Shown here: one piece after another, positions 1 through 11,957 of the stretch
Layout of the letters: each line of letters opens with the position of its first letter
Numbering within the stretch: the stretch's first letter is position 1
DNA from: Phoronis australis
Lineage: Eukaryota > Phoronida > Phoronidae
Reading direction: 5' to 3'
Length of the DNA stretch: 64,000 bases
Assembly: GCA_002633005.1 (NCBI GenBank)
Contig: NMRA01000056.1
Location: 715,015-779,014 of the forward strand
Notes under the pieces: model-generated
Database searches by the model: none
What the model saw: only the letters and a program-made list of their open reading frames with translations
What the model was told of the DNA's origin: nothing
Translations under genes and position numbers: made by a program

Positions 1-791
1 CAATCATCCTTTTAGCAGTTAACGGTTGATAGATGGGTGGACGCAAAAAACAGACTTGAAAACAGTAAAAATGGCCACTAGGTGGCATAAACTACATTGA
101 ATCCATCCGAAAACGGGAGGATAGCATCACCTCACTAATAGGTGCCTACATATTGAATTTCATGAAAATCCGTAAAGGACTTTTGAAGATACAACGGTAA
201 ACGTAAAAAAATAAAATTGCCACTAGGGGGCACACCGGTAGTCGTATTTGTCCAAAAGTCGTCATCGTCCATTGTAAACATCATATAACCATACTTACTA
301 AATTTCGTCGAAATCGTCGGAAAATCATCGTCAACCGTCCTCTTCACAGTAAGCACATACATGCCAATTTCACAATCATTCTTTGAGCGGTTTGGTTGAT
401 AGAGGGGTGGATGCAAAAAAACAGACTTTAAACAGTAAAAATGGCCACTAGGTGGCGCAAACTACATTGAATCCATCCAAAAACGGGAGGATAACGTCAC
501 CTCACTAATAGGTGCCAACATACCAAATTTCATGAAAATCCGTTCAGGACTTCTGAAGATACAAAGGTAAGCGTAAAAACTAAAATTGCCACTAGGGGGC
601 ACACCGGTAGTCGGATCTGTCCGAAAGTTCGCTCAAGCCGTCCCATTCATAAATGGAACACATGTGCCAAATTTCATGAACGCATGTCGAAGGGTTTTGG
701 AGATAAAGCAGTGGACGCCGGACGGACGCCGTCCGGACGGAGATGACGGCATAATGCGCCCACATAAAATATGTGGGCGCATAAAAATCAC
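1..791 (+). repeat. 147-bp-periodic repeat element, copy 1 (5' end outside window)
   Basis: Monomers carrying the phrase tggccactaggtggc or ttgccactagggggc recur at about 71, 220, 442 and 587, mostly 145-149 bp apart. Two monomer types alternate: one followed by 'gaatccatcc' and one followed by 'gtcggatctgtccga'. The copy ends with a hairpin in which gcgcccacata pairs with tatgtgggcgc (about 757-781), followed by an A-rich tail. The same order and ending occur in the copies at 29436-30225 and 32890-34171, so this is one transposable element family rather than a local satellite. The short ORFs inside it are repeat translations, not genes. Confidence 0.75.
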
Positions 792-2972
792 ATAATTTTA
801 GGCAAGCAATTTCTGTCACAGAATGTCACCATGTCACAGGCAATCAGTTCTTTATAATAAGCAACAGCTGATGAACAAAAGAAGTCATATCAAACAAAAC
901 TCATCTTTGATAAATGTTTCATAGAACCTTTTCAAAGTTTGGCACTCCTGTGGGGTTTCAGCAGTTCCGGGTCAGTATGCTTTTTGTTGACATAGTAACC
1001 AACGCGGATGTACTCCTTGTTTTTATATGAACACCGAACATGGCAGTTTGGGACACAATATGGCAGACTGGTGAAATTATTTTTGATTTTGTCAAATTTC
1101 TCAACAAAATTAACTTTTCAGTTAAATTTATTTTGCTCTCATCTGGAACACATGGTAAAGATTGCAACAATGTGGTAACCCTCTGAAAAATACAAATATG
1201 ACAATTTCAGTAATAATTTTTGTCGATGATATTCTTATTTTTTTAATTGTGGCTACCATAACTATGCTCTCTTGAAGATATCATTTCTCACAACTGAATA
1301 ACAACATGTCTGACTGGACTCCATATTTTTTAACTTTGCCTGTCACATGATCAAACTCCAACTGCCTAAAAACACACACACAGTCCACACTTTGCAATAT
1401 CCAGCATACAAAAATGGCAGAAAAGAAGACATCTTGATGAACTTGAGATATGTTGTGCTTCAGCATTGCCATAGTTTGTACTATAAATCTACCACAGAAC
1501 AAAACTTTGCCTTCATTTTGAGCTATTTAACAATGCAATCAGGGATGAAAATGAAAAAAAAAAACATGTTATTATGTCATGTTTGCACAACTAGGTTTCA
1601 ATAGTGCAGTGCTTGAACACGACAGGCTACTTCAGAAATGATGAGATTGTAAACAATCTTGGACGACATTTGAGATCGTCAACACCCATTTAAGAAGGGA
1701 GGCTTGAGTTCGCTAGTGACAAGTGGTGCAAAATTAAAGGTACTACTTTTGACATCTGCAGAGATTGAAAACAGGGTGATCGTGTGAAAAGGGAAATTCT
1801 ATGAGAAGGGCCCTTGTTTCACTTGTGACGCACGAGCGTACCCCCACCTCCCTAGAAATCCATGAGCTAAATATGACTAGATACCTTACCAGCCACAGAA
1901 ATGAACATCAAACTAGGAACTGTGCACAATTTGAACCGATAACATCAAAGACATGCTTACTTTTAAAGCTCACAAACAAATTAGCAAAGACATGTTGAAA
2001 CAAAACAACACCAAGTCATTTGAAGCACTAACTACGTAGGTCAAGCAGAAATCATAGACTTCAATATTGGAATGAATCAAGTTAGCCACCGCGAGTCTCT
2101 CTGTGAAGTAATCAATGAACTTCGTTTAGTGTACGGTTTAACCATGTGTAACTAGCAACGCTAACTGATCACATTAAACAAAAAAAAACAAAAACCAAAC
2201 AAATGGTCCATTCCCAAAAATGATTCAAAACAAAGGTACCAACAGATGGTGCTGCACGAGACATAGTCGTCAAAACTTTTAACAAGAAAACAAAAACGCA
2301 TTCAGTTTTTAACTTTAAATATTTCTTTTGGACTTTTGGACTCTAAAAATTTAAAGGAAGTTGTCCCGACTAAATAAATACTAACAATCTGCAATATCGA
2401 ATTGTTCTAACCAAGTAGATATGACCCATGTTCGGGTAGACACACACTCCAACAAAGTCAAACTAAATAACTCTGAAACCCCATGTTTTGCTATACTCAA
2501 CACCCTTATTTTAAATAACCCATTTACAGTTTAAAATCAGTTTGTTGTCCAAGTAGATTGATAAATCATTCAGCCTTAAACCCCCACCTGGTGGTGGTTC
2601 CAGTCCTTACCTTATGAAGTCCACCGCACAACTGAATCAATTTGTCGCAGATGAAAGACAACATAGTAGTTGCGGATGTCCAGATTTCAGTTCCAGTGCT
2701 TACTAAGTTGTTTTGATAACATTTTGAGAATTTACCCATTGGTAAACATACTACTTTTTACTACTGTCGTGGGATTTAGCCGGAGAACAAATAGTAAATG
2801 CCGCGACAACAACTTAATGACCAGTCATTTATAATTCATGAACGTCTGGACAGGACCTTGACCAATGTGTATGCATGGATTCCTTCAGTGTTCCGCACCC
2901 AATCCAATTCATTCTTTACAGTCTAAACGGATCAGCAATCAGGGTTAATTGGTACCCAGTAAATGTATTCTA
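792..2972. other. Intergenic DNA, no gene recognised
   Basis: AT-rich sequence with only short open frames and no recognisable exon. The interval 1036-1232 is a copy of dispersed repeat R1 (see that entry). The rest shows no inverted repeat or protein similarity that I could recognise. Confidence 0.5.
1036..1232 (+). repeat. Dispersed repeat R1, copy 1
   Basis: About 200 bp with the block order gacacaatatgg / gtcaaatttctcaacaaaa / gcaacaatgtg / aaatatgacaatttcag. The same blocks in the same order recur at 17579-17777 and 54575-54795. Reverse-strand relatives lie near 13878-14045, 15790-15975, 16755-16935 and 62990-63195. The high copy number in one window and the lack of a reading frame shared between copies point to an old, interspersed non-coding element. 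Confidence 0.6.
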
Positions 2973-3048
2973 AACTTCAGTATACACAGAGTACGGCCTT
3001 CCCATTCCAAACTTCAGTATACACAGAGTACAGCCTTCTCAATTCAAA
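2973..3048 (+). repeat. 38-bp direct tandem duplication
   Basis: The phrase aaacttcagtatacacagag, followed by a related ccttc-containing segment, occurs twice in succession about 38 bp apart. This is a simple local duplication. Confidence 0.65.
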
Positions 3049-3267
3049 TTCCTTGAGCATACGGTAACCCAAAAGTATAGTTGACCTCTCAACATATTTG
3101 AACACAACAAAGAGAAAACTAGCACCCTTGTGCCAAATATATAATTGCTCCAGTAGAAATAACTTTTCTTGTGGTCAGGTAACACACCATTCCATGAGCA
3201 GTGAATTATAAACAGCTTGCGCCAACAATCCTATAAAAACACACACCAAGGCGCCCTGGACAAAAGC

Positions 3268-3656
3268 TGTGTTCAGACCAACCTAGGAACCGCTAACTAT
3301 ACCCTCTTGTAACTCTTTCTATAGTTTCACAGTTATGCAATCGGCACCTTTCACAAAAACTGTTTTAGTGGCCAGTAGTTGTCAGAGCTATTGCCTTCCA
3401 ATATTCTCCCCAGTCAATACCATGGTTGCCATTGTTTCCAAGGAGATTTGACAGCAATGACACTGGAGTTACAACTTTTGAAAATGCCATGTTCACAGCC
3501 AGTTGCTATAGTTACAACCATCACTAAACCACCTTCCCAGAGAGTTAACTGCACTATAATAGTTACCACATATACAAGACCAGTTCTAAACTGTTCACAC
3601 ACAGAGTTATAACCTTTGACTCTGTTTCAAAAGGTATAACCCCTTTGTTGTAAACA
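3268..3656. mobile_element. Family X MITE-like element, copy 1
   Basis: The segment begins gttcagaccaa and ends ttgttgtaaacag. These ends are approximate inverted repeats of each other, like the ends gttcacaccaaag and tttggtgcaaacag of the copies at 14696-15140 and 18640-19148. All copies contain a block like cattgtttccaaggagattt followed by gacagca. The element is non-coding and diverged. Confidence 0.45.
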
Positions 3657-4329
3657 GTGCAAGTCTCCAAACAAGTACCCATGAAGAAACAAAAAATAAT
3701 TTGTTAATTGTAATTTACTAAGGTGCTTTTTCAGGACTCAAACCATAGGAATCAACATTACAGACAACCAACTTCAATTCCAACTCCACATATTCTCTTT
3801 ATTCCTCAAATTTACAACAAAAATATCTAGAGGGCTCTACAGGGCGCCAATAGGGAAAAATCCTGTACAAGCCACTAAGTACACTCCTGTTTCTTGGAAA
3901 AGGCAGCTTTCACTGAATTGCACACCATCCCAAAGCTGTGTAACTGCTCACTAAAATGGTGGTATCATGTGTGCTATAATGGCTCACAGGAACCAAGAAC
4001 AGTACTATTTCTACCATAAGGTGACACGTGAAATTCCAAAAATTTCGCCAAGTAAAAATCCTGGCTGTGCTCAACCTCGCTTTGACGTGGAACTAGTTTA
4101 GCAATGGAATAGAGATTACCGCACTTTAAGAAATAATCATTGGGAAACATAATGGATATTCGTTAGGTATCAAATGTCAACTTCTGATTCATGTCATATG
4201 GACATTATAGCAATTCCAGAGATAGTTTGGTGTGATTATTCACAGTGGTGAGGCCTGACCTAGCTGAGCAACACTGCAGCCAGGAAGCCCTGCTCAGCAA
4301 GTGGCTTTGTTTTCTCTTTACGGTTATGT

Positions 4330-4800
4330 ACGAGACCAGAAAAATGTCCAAATTCGGCCAACTTAGGAACACCATGTATCAGAAATGAGAGATTGGATTG
4401 ACATGAAACTTTCAGGTGCTTTGCTTTATGCGTTGTTCTCCAAAATGCTGTAAGAAATTGTTTCGAAGATGTTCCACTTTCATACCAAATACAAAGCTAT
4501 TATAATTTTTAATGAAGAAGTGCAAATGTTGCACAAAACGAAATAATTAAGAAAACTGCAATATTTTTTGAAATTTTATCTTGAACATTTATATTAAACA
4601 AGCTTTGATCATGTTATTGAATATTGATACTGCAATTTTGCCAACAACGTGCCTTTCTTTTTTGCTAAATTTCACTAAAAAAAGACGTGGTCACATGACC
4701 CAATTAATGACAAATCGATAAAAAGTAAAATTCAAATTCTAAAAGCTATACCAACTATCTATTGTTTTGTAGACACTTGGCTAAATATGAAGACTTGTCG
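4330..4800 (-). repeat. Dispersed repeat family Z, copy 1 (reverse orientation)
   Basis: On the reverse strand this segment aligns by eye with 36676-37090 and 51905-52380. Shared blocks are a 'cctgaaagtttcat...aatcc...tttctga' stretch and a 'ggtcatgtgaccacgtcttt' stretch followed by an interrupted A-rich region. No conserved reading frame was seen between copies. Confidence 0.6.
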
Positions 4801-4984
4801 ACAAGATACCCTACATACCGTAGTCTTAACTTGCTAACAACACCTGAGAGTTCATTGGCTTGTACAGAATAAAAACGATTGTTAAGATATGATTTATGGT
4901 ACAATAAACTTTACAGCAAACTCTGTCCCAAACAGAAATATACCACACTATAACAGAAATTTTGCCTTGAGGCTATAAAAGCAC

Positions 4985-5190
4985 AAGTCACTTTCTCAGT
5001 AGAAGCAAAACTTTGCTTTTACCGAAGTTTCTGTACGTGGAAAAGGTTAACTCCCGTAGTTAACCTGCAAGTGAAACTTTGCTTAAAATAAGATTTAAAA
5101 GCGAAGCTTCGGTAGTGGGAACACTAAATGCGAAGCTTCATCAAAGTTATCGGTAGAGGTCATGGCAACAACATATGATCACATGACTCG
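4985..5190. repeat. Fragment related to family Y MITE
   Basis: The segment contains gaagcttcggtag and gaagcttcatcaaagttatc, matching the internal aacttcggtctcatcaaagttatc motif of the element at 8656-9090 and its relative at 43106-43523. The ends are not recognisable, so this is treated as a degraded fragment. Confidence 0.35.
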
Positions 5191-6187
5191 CAAAACGTGT
5201 TCTTTGTAATAGTAGCATAGCGTGCTCTCAATAGATGGACGTAAATAAATATAAGAAAGCATATCTGATGAAGAATGACACTGATCATTTTCATAGACAC
5301 CCGTAAATAGCAGGAGAACCATTTTCAATTAGCCTCAAACCCACTACTCAATATTCGTTGGAGAGTACGAATGAACTGCGTCGTCTGTTGTCATAGCGGT
5401 AACTTTGATATCGATGCTTAGTAAGAAGGGTATGCGACGTTTCGGTGAAGATTCGGTAAACCAAAGTTCCCCTAATGGGATAGAAGTTAGTTACACATGG
5501 TCATGGACGCCCTGAGAAATTGAGAATGAAATTTTGGATACCTTCTTTTCGAAACCTTGCACGAACCCCTGGCAGTGGAGCTCAAGTAAAAACTCCCAAG
5601 CTGTCTAATGCCCCAGCACAACATGCACATCGTTGTTGGAACAACTGTCTCAACGACAGTCACGGGCTTCAGGTTTTCAAGAATATTGGCTTATGGGCCA
5701 GTGTTGATGAATAGAAGTATGAACTAAGCTGTGAAATTTACCTCAGTCCTTGTTAGCCTCACACAGGTGAAATGCTCACTTACATAACAACTACATTCTT
5801 AGTAAACAACACAAATGTAGTAATTGTGGTTACAATGACGCAGGTAAGGAGAGAGATTTGTTGCAGACAGATGATGCAAAGACTAATATTCAAATCACAT
5901 CAATTGGTTGATTCAAACAATTCTCAAGAACACGCCCAACAATCAAAATTGTTTTTTTCAAAAAAAGCCATTAAAATGTCAATCTCATATCAAGGTACAT
6001 TAGACAGCAGTAGATCAAAGATAACATAAATTTATAGTACTTTAATACTACGGGTGTTTTTACACAAAGGCTTGACACAGAACGAGTGCTCACATCGCGA
6101 GTTCTGTTTACGTGACATTATCTGAAACTGTACCATCACGCACTTATCAGTCACAGAGGTCAGTCTGCGCAACACAAGAGTGAACAA

Positions 6188-6402
6188 TAGTAAATGCCCA
6201 AAACCACATAGAATTCACCACATTTCACTCACACTTCTGATGCTGAAAGAATGCCGATGACGGCGGCATGAGCTTCGACCGTAGTATCTGCAATAAATGG
6301 TCGTTGCTTCGGCTGATGTTTTCATAACACCACGATGCTAAAAACACATATAAAAAGGCACATGACAGCTGGAATTCTACATGATTTTGGGCATTTACCA
6401 AT
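6188..6402. mobile_element. Short inverted-repeat element (MITE-like)
   Basis: The left arm at about 6190-6216 reads taaatgcccaaaaccacata then gaattc. The right arm at about 6374-6400 is its near-perfect reverse complement, with gaattctacatgattttggg then cattta. The arms enclose about 160 bp. An 87-codon minus-strand frame that looks exon-like falls within the arms and is therefore discounted. Confidence 0.6.
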
Positions 6403-7534
6403 GTTGAGCCTGACATGCAGTGCCCTCTTGTGACTGCCTGCAGTGCTGATCTAGTTTTCCTTAATGTCGTGTAAGCAACTTGCGCCATGACTATTCGTTC
6501 CAGGCAAAACGTTTCATATTTCCACTGTACATGCCTCTTATTGCCAACTCTTTCATCATTTAAGCACAGTGTGAATGTGTATATGAAACGTTCCTTTCCT
6601 CCTCCCCATTAACTTAACATTTAACATTCTTTACATGTTGACTTGATAAAAAATTATTGTTTGCTGTCTTACAAAGACCAGATCTGAGGCACAGAACTGT
6701 AGACTACTCATTTTTTATATTGTCTGGACAAATAATGGGTAAAAAACATCGAGGGTTTGTCATGTGAAAGTAACTACACACTTACTAGAACAAGTGACAT
6801 GAGACATTTTCTGAATCATGTTGCTAACAACAACCACCAACAGTAGTGACAGTAAAGCAATTACAAAATTATATGCAAAAACACAGCTGTTCCTCGCTGA
6901 ACAAAAACCTTGAAGGTACATATTACGATATTTTGTAAAAATGCTTGACATATTGGTAAAATTAGGCACTAGTAAATTTGAATCAAATTTCGAGTGAAAT
7001 TTTGTGAACTCGGGGGCCCCTGATGACAAAGTAGAACCGATACAGTTTATGAGACACAGTTACAACACCCTACCTATACACATCCAAGGCAACAGGCTAC
7101 TCGTGTCTGTCCAGTTGTTTTGATATCAAACAGAAAATTTTAATGAGACACACGTACAAATTCCAAATTCATTGACCATTTATAGTACATCATATCATCA
7201 GAGAACTCAACAGAAATGAATTTTTTCAAGATTGCATAGTAGTTTGCCTGTGGCCTGCTTCTCAAGCATTCTATTGGCTTTTTTACTTCCAATTTCAGAT
7301 CAATTTATGGATGGCTTAGCCTGTTTCACAATAACAGACTAAGGTTTAAAGTCAGAAATTTGTTAATGACTTGTAGTCAAAGAACAGAAATCTGTAGTCT
7401 GCTTGAATAGACAGAAGACAAAACCTTTTGAAAATGCAAAAGACAAATAGAAACAATTTTTGGCTATTCGTTACAGTCAAAAGACAAAAGTCAAGAGTCT
7501 TTTCAAGAAACAAACTACAGGAAATAAAATACGT

Positions 7535-7577
7535 ACGTGTGTGTACGTGTGTGGGTGGGCGTGCGTGTGTGTGTACA
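7535..7577. repeat. GT-rich simple repeat
   Basis: Run of gtgtgtacgtgtgtgggtgg and similar GT/GC dinucleotides. It is a simple-sequence tract with no other content. Confidence 0.8.
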
Positions 7578-8047
7578 CTAAAACTGAAATGGTGACATGT
7601 CTCTTCAGAATAAATCGGTTTAAATTATAGCCTCGTCAGCCTTCAGAGATTGAGTAAAACAGTTTCCTAACACGAAATTACACTCCAGGGATGGATTTCA
7701 AACATGATAGTCTTTTGGAAATATTAACACAGCTAATACGCCCGGAAATGGGGAAAACATTGAATGAGATAGACCGCAGGAACTCGACTACAAATTTGCA
7801 AAACACGAGATAAAATATAAAAGATTGAGCCCAAAGACTGAAGAATACATGAAACCCTGAGGATGCAGTAAACAACAATTCATCAAGAGTTTTATGCGCC
7901 TTCTAGTAATCAATATTAATTGGCAACTCTCGCTTGTGACCTTCTAACAAACTTTTAACTGGAAATATACCGGTACATCAACTACTAGTAGTACGATACA
8001 ACAGGAGAATGCTAAGCCCTCCCCAGCTCAAAATAAATTTCAATTTG

Positions 8048-8048
8048 N
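8048..8048. other. Single undetermined base (N) in a C-run
   Basis: One N sits directly before a run of Cs (caatttg N cccccc). It could be an unresolved homopolymer or a contig junction. Confidence 0.9.
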
Positions 8049-8655
8049 CCCCCCGAAAGTGCCCTCGAGTTCCCACTCCTTTCATTTTACAATGGCTCCT
8101 TCATTGTGACAATCCTCAATCTTAGAACAATTTCTTAGTTGGAGCTCTACAATAAAACATAATGATAAAAGTGTTTATTTGGAATTACTTATTTTTATGA
8201 AAAAAGCAAGTTTCGGTTACCATCATATTGTGTCTTTAACTGGTGAGACTTCATCGTAAGCACTGTCTAGTTGTCGTAAGGACAGAAAATTGTTGTCAAC
8301 CCATTAGTAAATGTGTCATAGATTTTGACAAGAATCTGCATGTATCATGTATTCATCAGTTTTAAGAAGAACTTACCGGTAACTTTCGAAAAAATCAATA
8401 TGATTCTTTCTTTATGGCCGTACGAAATTTGAGCTCGCTAAAAACTATAAGATTTATGAACAGTCAACAGTCCGTGAAAGGTTGACAATTTTGACCTGCC
8501 TGTATTTGTGGCAGAATAAGAGACAATTTTGGCAATTATTTTTTATTGCAATGACTAAAGACTTACCACCTATACCACTACCAACACAAACACCTGCCCT
8601 CAACTCTACAGGGCATCCAATCAAATAAGTACAGATCAATTATATTTAACCTTCT

Positions 8656-9090
8656 TAAGTCCCTTCCACACTAACATCAAGGAGTACATGTTTTCGGGGA
8701 GTTACGGTCAGTATGAACGGTTAACTTCGGTCTCATCAAAGTTATCGCCTGGAGCCAGTGCTATCGTCAACAATTAAAGGGTAGTGTCATCACTTATTGA
8801 TGCTTAGAATTTGCTTGAATAATGACCAATTGAATTAGAAATAAGTTCTACATCAATTAGCACACATAAATGTTCTCAAGTTGTAACATTAAAAAATGTT
8901 AGCGCGCACCTGATGCACCACCGTGATGCACCACCGCTACCTTGTAGTATTATTTCGATGACGACAGCGCCACCTAACAGTTACTTCAATGCCGTTACTT
9001 ACCGAAGCTGGTATGAACAATTCAATTAACTTCGCAGTTTACGTCAACACTCAGCTCATAATGGAGTTAAGTTAGCATGAAAGGGCCTTA
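8656..9090. mobile_element. Family Y MITE, copy 1
   Basis: Terminal inverted repeats are visible: taagtcccttccacactaac at the left, and gttagcatgaaagggcctta, its approximate reverse complement, at the right. The interior is non-coding and contains the motif gttaacttcggtctcatc and the phrase tcagtatgaacggttaac. A second, partly truncated copy lies at 43106-43523 inside the TPR gene. Confidence 0.7.
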
Positions 9091-9495
9091 CCCTACTTAA
9101 CTATAGAAACCAACCTCAGAACATGATGTTCACAATACATGTCTGAAGGTCTTCTTTCACTTTCTATCGTGCAGATTCACCTCTTTTTAAAACACATTAC
9201 ACAGAGCTGACCCTAACAACTGCTGCTGTTTTTTTCTTTTTACAGAGCAAACAACAGCATTAGTTCCAACCGACCAGTTTCCAAGCTGTAGCATAAAAGG
9301 AACACAAGTGTAGATTGCAGAGGTTATTGTCCTCAAATCACATCAACTAAAGCTGCTTTCATATTAGGGTTAGTCTGGACTAGTTTGCTGTAGGAACATA
9401 TTTTAGATCAGCCTGATAACCTACTGTACCTGTCACCTTTGTCACTTGACAGGACATAAACACTCCATCACTCTAACATTGAAGCTTTAATGTAC

Positions 9496-11957
9496 TACCG
9501 TAATCGTTCGGGTTAACGCCCCTACTCAGTTAACCGCCCATACTCAGTTAACCGCCCATCCCCGACTTTAAGTGGATTTTCGATTTAACCACCCACTGCT
9601 CGGTTAAGTGCCCCCGTGTGATTTTTGAAGATTTCCAGTTAAGCGCCCAGCTCTCAGTTAAGCGCCCATCCCCGACTTTTAAAGAATGAAGATTTAGAGC
9701 CTAGTGCTAAGGAAACGCGCTATTCCCCGACTTTTAGAAAAAGATCGACGATCACAATGAGTGCAACGACGCCGGCACTCCAAGACGGTGGTTTTGCAAT
9801 CTGAATTACAATAAAGGTAACGAGTTATTGTCTTGGGTCATGAACTCACTTCAAAATATAATACTTGAACCTTTTGTCACTTTATTTTCTTCCCTTGTTT
9901 GCAAAGTTTAAGAATGCCGCCGGCGTCAAAACCTCCGCTTTCAGCGACTTTGTCTGCCGCGCTGAGTTTCCGTCTGCAGTGCACTAGATAAAACATATAT
10001 TCCAAAAAATCAGGCCAGAGAAATGTGACAATGGTTTTGCCAACCCTCCAAATTATATTAAGGTGGGAAGCTCTCGTATTTTGAACAAATCTCACAACTC
10101 ACGGAAAGATGTCAAATTCTCAATATTTTGATGAATATAACTGCCGGGTTATAAAGGATGTGGGGCGACCAAAGGGACAGTACAAGTGCCTTACTGGGTT
10201 ACCGATTTCGTTGCTGCCTGTCGATTTCTGAATTCAAATGTTGGCAATAATGTATGTTTGTGTATGATCTTGAAGTAATAAAAAACGGCTAGTCAAATTT
10301 TGTTTTTCGCTTATTGCATCTCAGTCAAACTGGTTAGCAGATTTAACTAATGTCGCTGGCTGTTCTTTACTATTCTTGCGTCAGCCTACACGTAAGCGTG
10401 ACTGTGAATTATCATTTCCACATCCCCTTTTTAGCCATCCAGAATAATTTTGTTTATACATTGGCCATTTTCAGCCTGAACAAAAATTCTTACCATTCGA
10501 GTCTGAAATATCTACGGCGTACTGCTTGACGATAATGGGTAGCAGATTCACACATCTAGTTACAGGGATGGGCTTAGGAGCATCGAGCCGGGAAATACGG
10601 CAACAGACTTGACATCGCAGTTTTGGGGAACATTGGCAACGGAGGAATATCGTAAAGAACTGGGTCTTTCGTAACAACAGCTTAAAAGCACATAGTCACG
10701 CACGTTTTTGTTACTTCGGACTGTCGCTATGTGACTGATTTGTAGTGGTGCACGTGCGCAAGTTCCCACACCTTGGAGTGCATGTTACCTTGACACCAAC
10801 ATGTGATTGACAGGTGACTCACACGTAGGCCCTACGTGCGTGCTGAATACCGCCACTATCTTTGGCCATAAAAAACGAGATGCATATTGAAAGAGGCCGT
10901 TATATTAATTGACGGCATTTCCAAGTCACGATTGTCAGCCAACTGAGACATTGCGCGATAACAGCGGGACCAAACAGTGCCGCAGTGCGATATTACAAGT
11001 GATATAAATAGGATAATCTGGACATCTTGCATGAAAAATAAATGTTCTAACTTCCACCACGAAGGTTGGTAAGGTGATCGTTTAGAATAATGAATTGAAA
11101 CATTGCTGTTTTCTGACATTTTGTAACATATTTATGCAGTTGCTTGAAATTTCATTCTCGATCGACGACTGGCTCGACCACCCCCGATCCTCGTCTTACT
11201 TCTTTGCATAGCATGTTTGGCGCAACGGCAAGAGAGCAATGCCGGGCTGTCGAGATAACACAGCTAGCCGCAGAACCATACGCTGAAAATGTCATTGAGT
11301 CATGGAGTGTCGACTTTAACATCCCAAACACAAAAAAACAACAGAGTTAAGTTTTTCAAACATTTATTACAACCAATTTTAAAACTGCTCTCTGAGTCGG
11401 AACTTGACAGCTACATATAGTACGAGACTGTAACCATAAATTTGATGTCTGACCTCGGCAACACGTGAAGCTTGTACACGCGCACTTAAGCAGGGTCACA
11501 TCTTGAAACAGTTTTAATTCTAGTGGAGGCTGCGAGGTCACTGGTCGTCTGCGCACCGCAGGACGGCACGGGGCTATTACTCAGCAATTTTGTAAATTTA
11601 ATAGTGAATGACTAATCTGAGGTCAAGAGAACCTTTGTTGGGATCATCCGCTGTTATGATGTTTTCACAGTCATTTGGCGAATTGACAATAAAGCTCTTT
11701 GAAAAGGGCTACGTGTTCCAAGTATGATTGTCGTGTTCCAAGTATGATTGTCGTGTCGGGATTTAGATCGCCAGGTAAGATTAACCGCCCAGGGCGGTTG
11801 TCTGTCGTAATAAGCGCCCATGTTTGGTTAACCGCCCATCCCCTACTTTAGGTGGATTTTCGATTTAACCGCCCACTGCTCGGTTAACCGCCCTCCCCCC
11901 GATTTTTTGGATTCGCCAATTTAACTGCCCAGGGCGTTAACCCGAACGATTACGGTA
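9496..11957. mobile_element. DNA-transposon-like element TE1 with 26-bp TIRs
   Basis: The outer 26 bp are perfect inverted repeats. They start taccgtaatcgttcgggtta at 9496, and the right end reads ttaacccgaacgattacggt with the final a at 11957. If the terminal TA is the target duplication, the element proper is 9498-11955, as in Tc1/mariner-type insertions (inference). Many subterminal copies of ggttaaccgccca and ttaagcgccca occur at both ends. The interior (about 10700-11080, minus strand) is homologous to 19560-19995 in TE2. No transposase is recognisable, so the element looks non-autonomous or decayed. Confidence 0.8.

Noticed and set aside
6225-6488. Minus-strand frame starting MAQVAYTTLRKTRSAL, resembling a mitochondrial presequence exon with a donor-like gtaaat
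   Set aside because: The candidate donor and neighbouring sequence form one arm of an inverted-repeat element (6188-6402), and no downstream exon with similarity was found.
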